Source of the DNA: Akkermansia sp.
GTDB taxonomy: Bacteria > Verrucomicrobiota > Verrucomicrobiia > Verrucomicrobiales > Akkermansiaceae
Reading direction: 5' to 3'
DNA: 64,000 nucleotides
Assembly: GCA_030535875.1 (NCBI GenBank)
Contig: JAUNRC010000004.1
Coordinates: 1-64,000 of the forward strand
This document shows positions 62,161 through 64,000 of the stretch, piece after piece (within the stretch, counting starts at the first letter, position 1; each line of letters starts with the position of its first letter). Under the pieces are notes generated by a model that worked only from the letters and a program-made list of their open reading frames with translations, did no database searches and was not told the origin of the DNA. The translations under genes were made by a program, and so were the position numbers.

Positions 62161-62762
62161 TGGACTTTCTCTGTTACAGATTCAGCGAACTGACTGTCGA
62201 TAGTGGTGACAAAGCCCTATTAAGCCCACTTGAGCTCGCGCAATCCGCCCGCAGAGGGCACCATTACCTTCTCTCTCGTGTCACGCTCAAAAAAGAACTG
62301 GCACGTCGCCTTGGTTGTACGGCTCAGGATATTCACTTCGTGCGCAACGAGCACGGCAAGCCGGGTTTGCCCGGTTCCGCCATTCATTTTAACATGAGTC
62401 ACTCTGAGGACATCCTCTGTCTGGCATTCCACCGGGCCCCCATCGGAGTGGATATCCAACAGCACCGCCCCTCATCTGCCTCAAGTGCTCTGGCAAAAAG
62501 AATAATGTGTCGGCAACAACTGGCAGCATGGGAACAGAGGTCGTGCCCGACCAAGGAGTTTTTCGACTGCTGGTGCGTGGCAGAAGCGCTGGTCAAACAT
62601 GCCGGCACCACCATCTGGCAAGCAACGAAATACCCCTTCCTCTACCACCCCAATGGCATAGAAGCGCTCTTTGAGACATCTTCCGCCATTCAACTTTTCT
62701 CCCCCTCAGCAGGATTCAGCGGAGCCGTCGTCTACACCGAGCTCCCGTCGGCTCATCAATAA
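62160..62762 (+). CDS. 4'-phosphopantetheinyl transferase (Sfp type)
   Basis: A 200-residue transferase that loads phosphopantetheine onto carrier proteins. The Mg-binding GVDIQQHR near 95 is intact; the second motif reads FDCWCVAEALVK where family members have W-x-x-K-E-A, so the catalytic Glu is kept but the preceding Lys is Ala. Only the Sfp class of this enzyme is visible in the window. One-base overlap with the phosphoesterase gene. Confidence 0.82.
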   Translation: MDFLCYRFSELTVDSGDKALLSPLELAQSARRGHHYLLSRVTLKKELARRLGCTAQDIHFVRNEHGKPGLPGSAIHFNMSHSEDILCLAFHRAPIGVDIQQHRPSSASSALAKRIMCRQQLAAWEQRSCPTKEFFDCWCVAEALVKHAGTTIWQATKYPFLYHPNGIEALFETSSAIQLFSPSAGFSGAVVYTELPSAHQ

Positions 62763-62784
62763 CCTCACTCAACCATCGAACAGG

Positions 62785-63612
62785 ATGATTCAATATTTCA
62801 TGCAACTGGAATTGTATGCCAAAATCAACTTCGGCATACTGCTCGGCTCCCTCGTTCTCTGTCTCCTGCTCTGGTTGTGCGGAACAACAATGAAGTACAT
62901 TCACAGCCGCGTAACAGGAGCACTCAAACTCCCGAGAATCAGCCGGTTCGGCGGCAGTTGTTTCCCTCACCTCGCCGATGAAATTTACACCCTGCTCTTC
63001 ATCATCTTCTTTGCGACATGCAGCTTGGGCGACATTCTCATCAAGACTACGGAAATGTCTGCGGCAGAGTCCTGGTCGGCGGTGTTCTTCATGCTCTTCA
63101 TATACCTGCCTATGGGTCTGCGCTATATGTCATTACCCATAGCCCAAATCGGGACTACACGGCAAAATCTTTGCAAGACTCTCATAGCCCTTTTAACTAT
63201 CTATTTTTGCATATCCGTACTCACGGTTGCCGGATATGAACAGTGGCTCACCGAACTGACTCACACTCCGGCCACTCAACAAGTGGCAGATGACATCGGC
63301 AATTCCGAAGACCCTCTCACAATTGCCGCCCTTCTCATCAGCGCCATTGTCATCGCTCCCGTCATGGAGGAGTTTGCTTTCCGAGGCTTTCTCTATAATA
63401 TATTACGCGGGAAGGTCGGCAAAATCGCCGCTATGCTTGCCTCCTCTCTCTTCTTTGCAGCCATTCACGTCTCACTCATGCAGACATTGCCGCTCTTTAT
63501 ATTTGCCTGTGTGCAATGTATACTTTATGAGAAAACCGGCTCCATCCGCTACTCTATTTTGCTGCACGCCACTTTCAACACCATCACCACGATAGTCATT
63601 TTCTTAAAATAA
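62785..63612 (+). CDS. CPBP family intramembrane metalloprotease
   Basis: A 275-residue protein with about eight membrane helices. The Abi/CPBP motifs are complete: EEFAFRGFLYN near residue 195, FAAIHVSLMQ near 230, and LLHATFNT near 262. Bacterial members are linked to prenyl-protein-like cleavage, bacteriocin self-immunity or membrane-protein processing. The ATG at 62785 starts just before the first helix. Confidence 0.85.
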   Translation: MIQYFMQLELYAKINFGILLGSLVLCLLLWLCGTTMKYIHSRVTGALKLPRISRFGGSCFPHLADEIYTLLFIIFFATCSLGDILIKTTEMSAAESWSAVFFMLFIYLPMGLRYMSLPIAQIGTTRQNLCKTLIALLTIYFCISVLTVAGYEQWLTELTHTPATQQVADDIGNSEDPLTIAALLISAIVIAPVMEEFAFRGFLYNILRGKVGKIAAMLASSLFFAAIHVSLMQTLPLFIFACVQCILYEKTGSIRYSILLHATFNTITTIVIFLK

Positions 63613-63624
63613 GCCCCATCGCCG

Positions 63625-64000
63625 ATGTCCACCCCTCTTCACCGACTGGGTGAGAATGACGTGCTACACCGCCTCCTGCGTCACCTCACCCCTCAAGCGC
63701 CCATGATAACCGGGCCCGGTGACGACTGTGCCGTTGTGCAGCGCAACGAGCAATGGGACACCCTGCTCAAAACGGATGTCATCGTCGAAGGCGTACACTT
63801 TCTCAAAGGAACACAGGCCGAACGAGTGGGCCACAAGGCACTCGCCAGAGCCGTCTCAGACATCGCCGCCATGGGCGGCATACCCGAACATGCACTCATT
63901 ACCCTCCTCATGCACCCGCAGCGTTCTGTGGAGTACGCAGAGGGTATTTACAAAGGAATGAGCAAACTGGCCACGCGCTGCGGCATCAGCATCGCCGGCG
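63625..64000 (+). CDS. thiL: Thiamine-monophosphate kinase (5' part, runs off the window)
   Basis: The first 125 codons of a ThiL/PurM-fold kinase converting thiamine phosphate to the diphosphate. Visible motifs: GPGDDCAVV near 31, TDVIVEGVHFL near 54, and KALARAVSDIAAMGG near 75, all in family order. The frame stays open to base 64000. It starts 12 bases after the CPBP gene, so probably the same transcript. Confidence 0.92.
   Translation, partial: MSTPLHRLGENDVLHRLLRHLTPQAPMITGPGDDCAVVQRNEQWDTLLKTDVIVEGVHFLKGTQAERVGHKALARAVSDIAAMGGIPEHALITLLMHPQRSVEYAEGIYKGMSKLATRCGISIAG

Noticed and set aside
61669-63612. Phosphoesterase, phosphopantetheinyl transferase and CPBP protease as effectors of the GTPase cassette
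   Set aside because: They are close to it and perhaps co-transcribed, but they are common housekeeping families and lead into thiL; proximity alone does not support a role.
1-64000. Mobile elements, CRISPR arrays or prophage
   Set aside because: I saw no transposase, integrase, phage structural genes, terminal inverted repeats or regularly spaced repeats beyond the two-copy repeat at 1-25.

Overview
This 64 kb stretch is dense, chromosomal and Gram-negative in character. It has RND efflux, an LptF/G permease, lipoproteins with lipoboxes, MutL, RNase R and amino-acid and cofactor genes, and no phage, IS element, tRNA, rRNA or CRISPR array that I can see. The mix suggests the PVC group, most likely Verrucomicrobiota (an Akkermansia-like gut bacterium): a gliding-type ABC transporter with an auxiliary GldG-like subunit and a DUF4340 protein, a two-domain L25/CTC protein, ROK kinases next to a secreted metzincin, and a DisA_N-type diadenylate cyclase. 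This placement is inferred from gene content, not from a marker-gene comparison.

Layout. 0-3.6 kb: an MFS transporter converges on a cmk-plsC-recF operon. 3.7-8.4 kb: a membrane-anchored P-loop GTPase, an acidic single-span protein, an ankyrin protein and a secreted protein. 8.4-10.6 kb: cdaA with a miniature CdaR-like peptide, bioD, and a secreted ankyrin protein. 10.7-18.5 kb: rnr, L25 with a structured leader, two small lipoprotein genes of 42-43 codons, hisB-hisH-lptF, a lipocalin and tdh. 18.6-29.1 kb: a multi-span DUF4173-like protein, a metzincin-ROK kinase operon with its likely regulator, pyrG, an SSS symporter, a secreted C39-like cysteine protease and a second ROK kinase. 29.2-34.5 kb: an RNA m5C methyltransferase, secreted proteins, a small membrane protein overlapping a hydrolase gene, aroK, and an osmC-to-tlyA operon. 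34.7-40.3 kb: the gliding-type ABC system. 40.4-45.8 kb: prmA-tsaB-ykgJ and a very large ABCG-type protein with TerB-like and FHA-like parts. 45.8-51.3 kb: an RND efflux pair whose adaptor is a tandem duplication. 51.4-54.6 kb: a second C39-like protease and mutL. 54.9-61.7 kb: a three-gene GTPase / GAP1-like cassette, the best candidate for an unusual system. 61.7-64 kb: a phosphoesterase, a phosphopantetheinyl transferase, a CPBP protease and the start of thiL.

The most consistent regulatory signal is a promoter of the form TTGNCA, 16-17 bp, TAGAAT or TAAAAT, whose -10 box ends only 6-12 nt before the start codon. It appears in front of about 18 genes on both strands, while Shine-Dalgarno sequences are largely missing. 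This implies extensive leaderless or near-leaderless transcription. I used it to choose start codons and to find three small genes: two lipoproteins and one membrane peptide.
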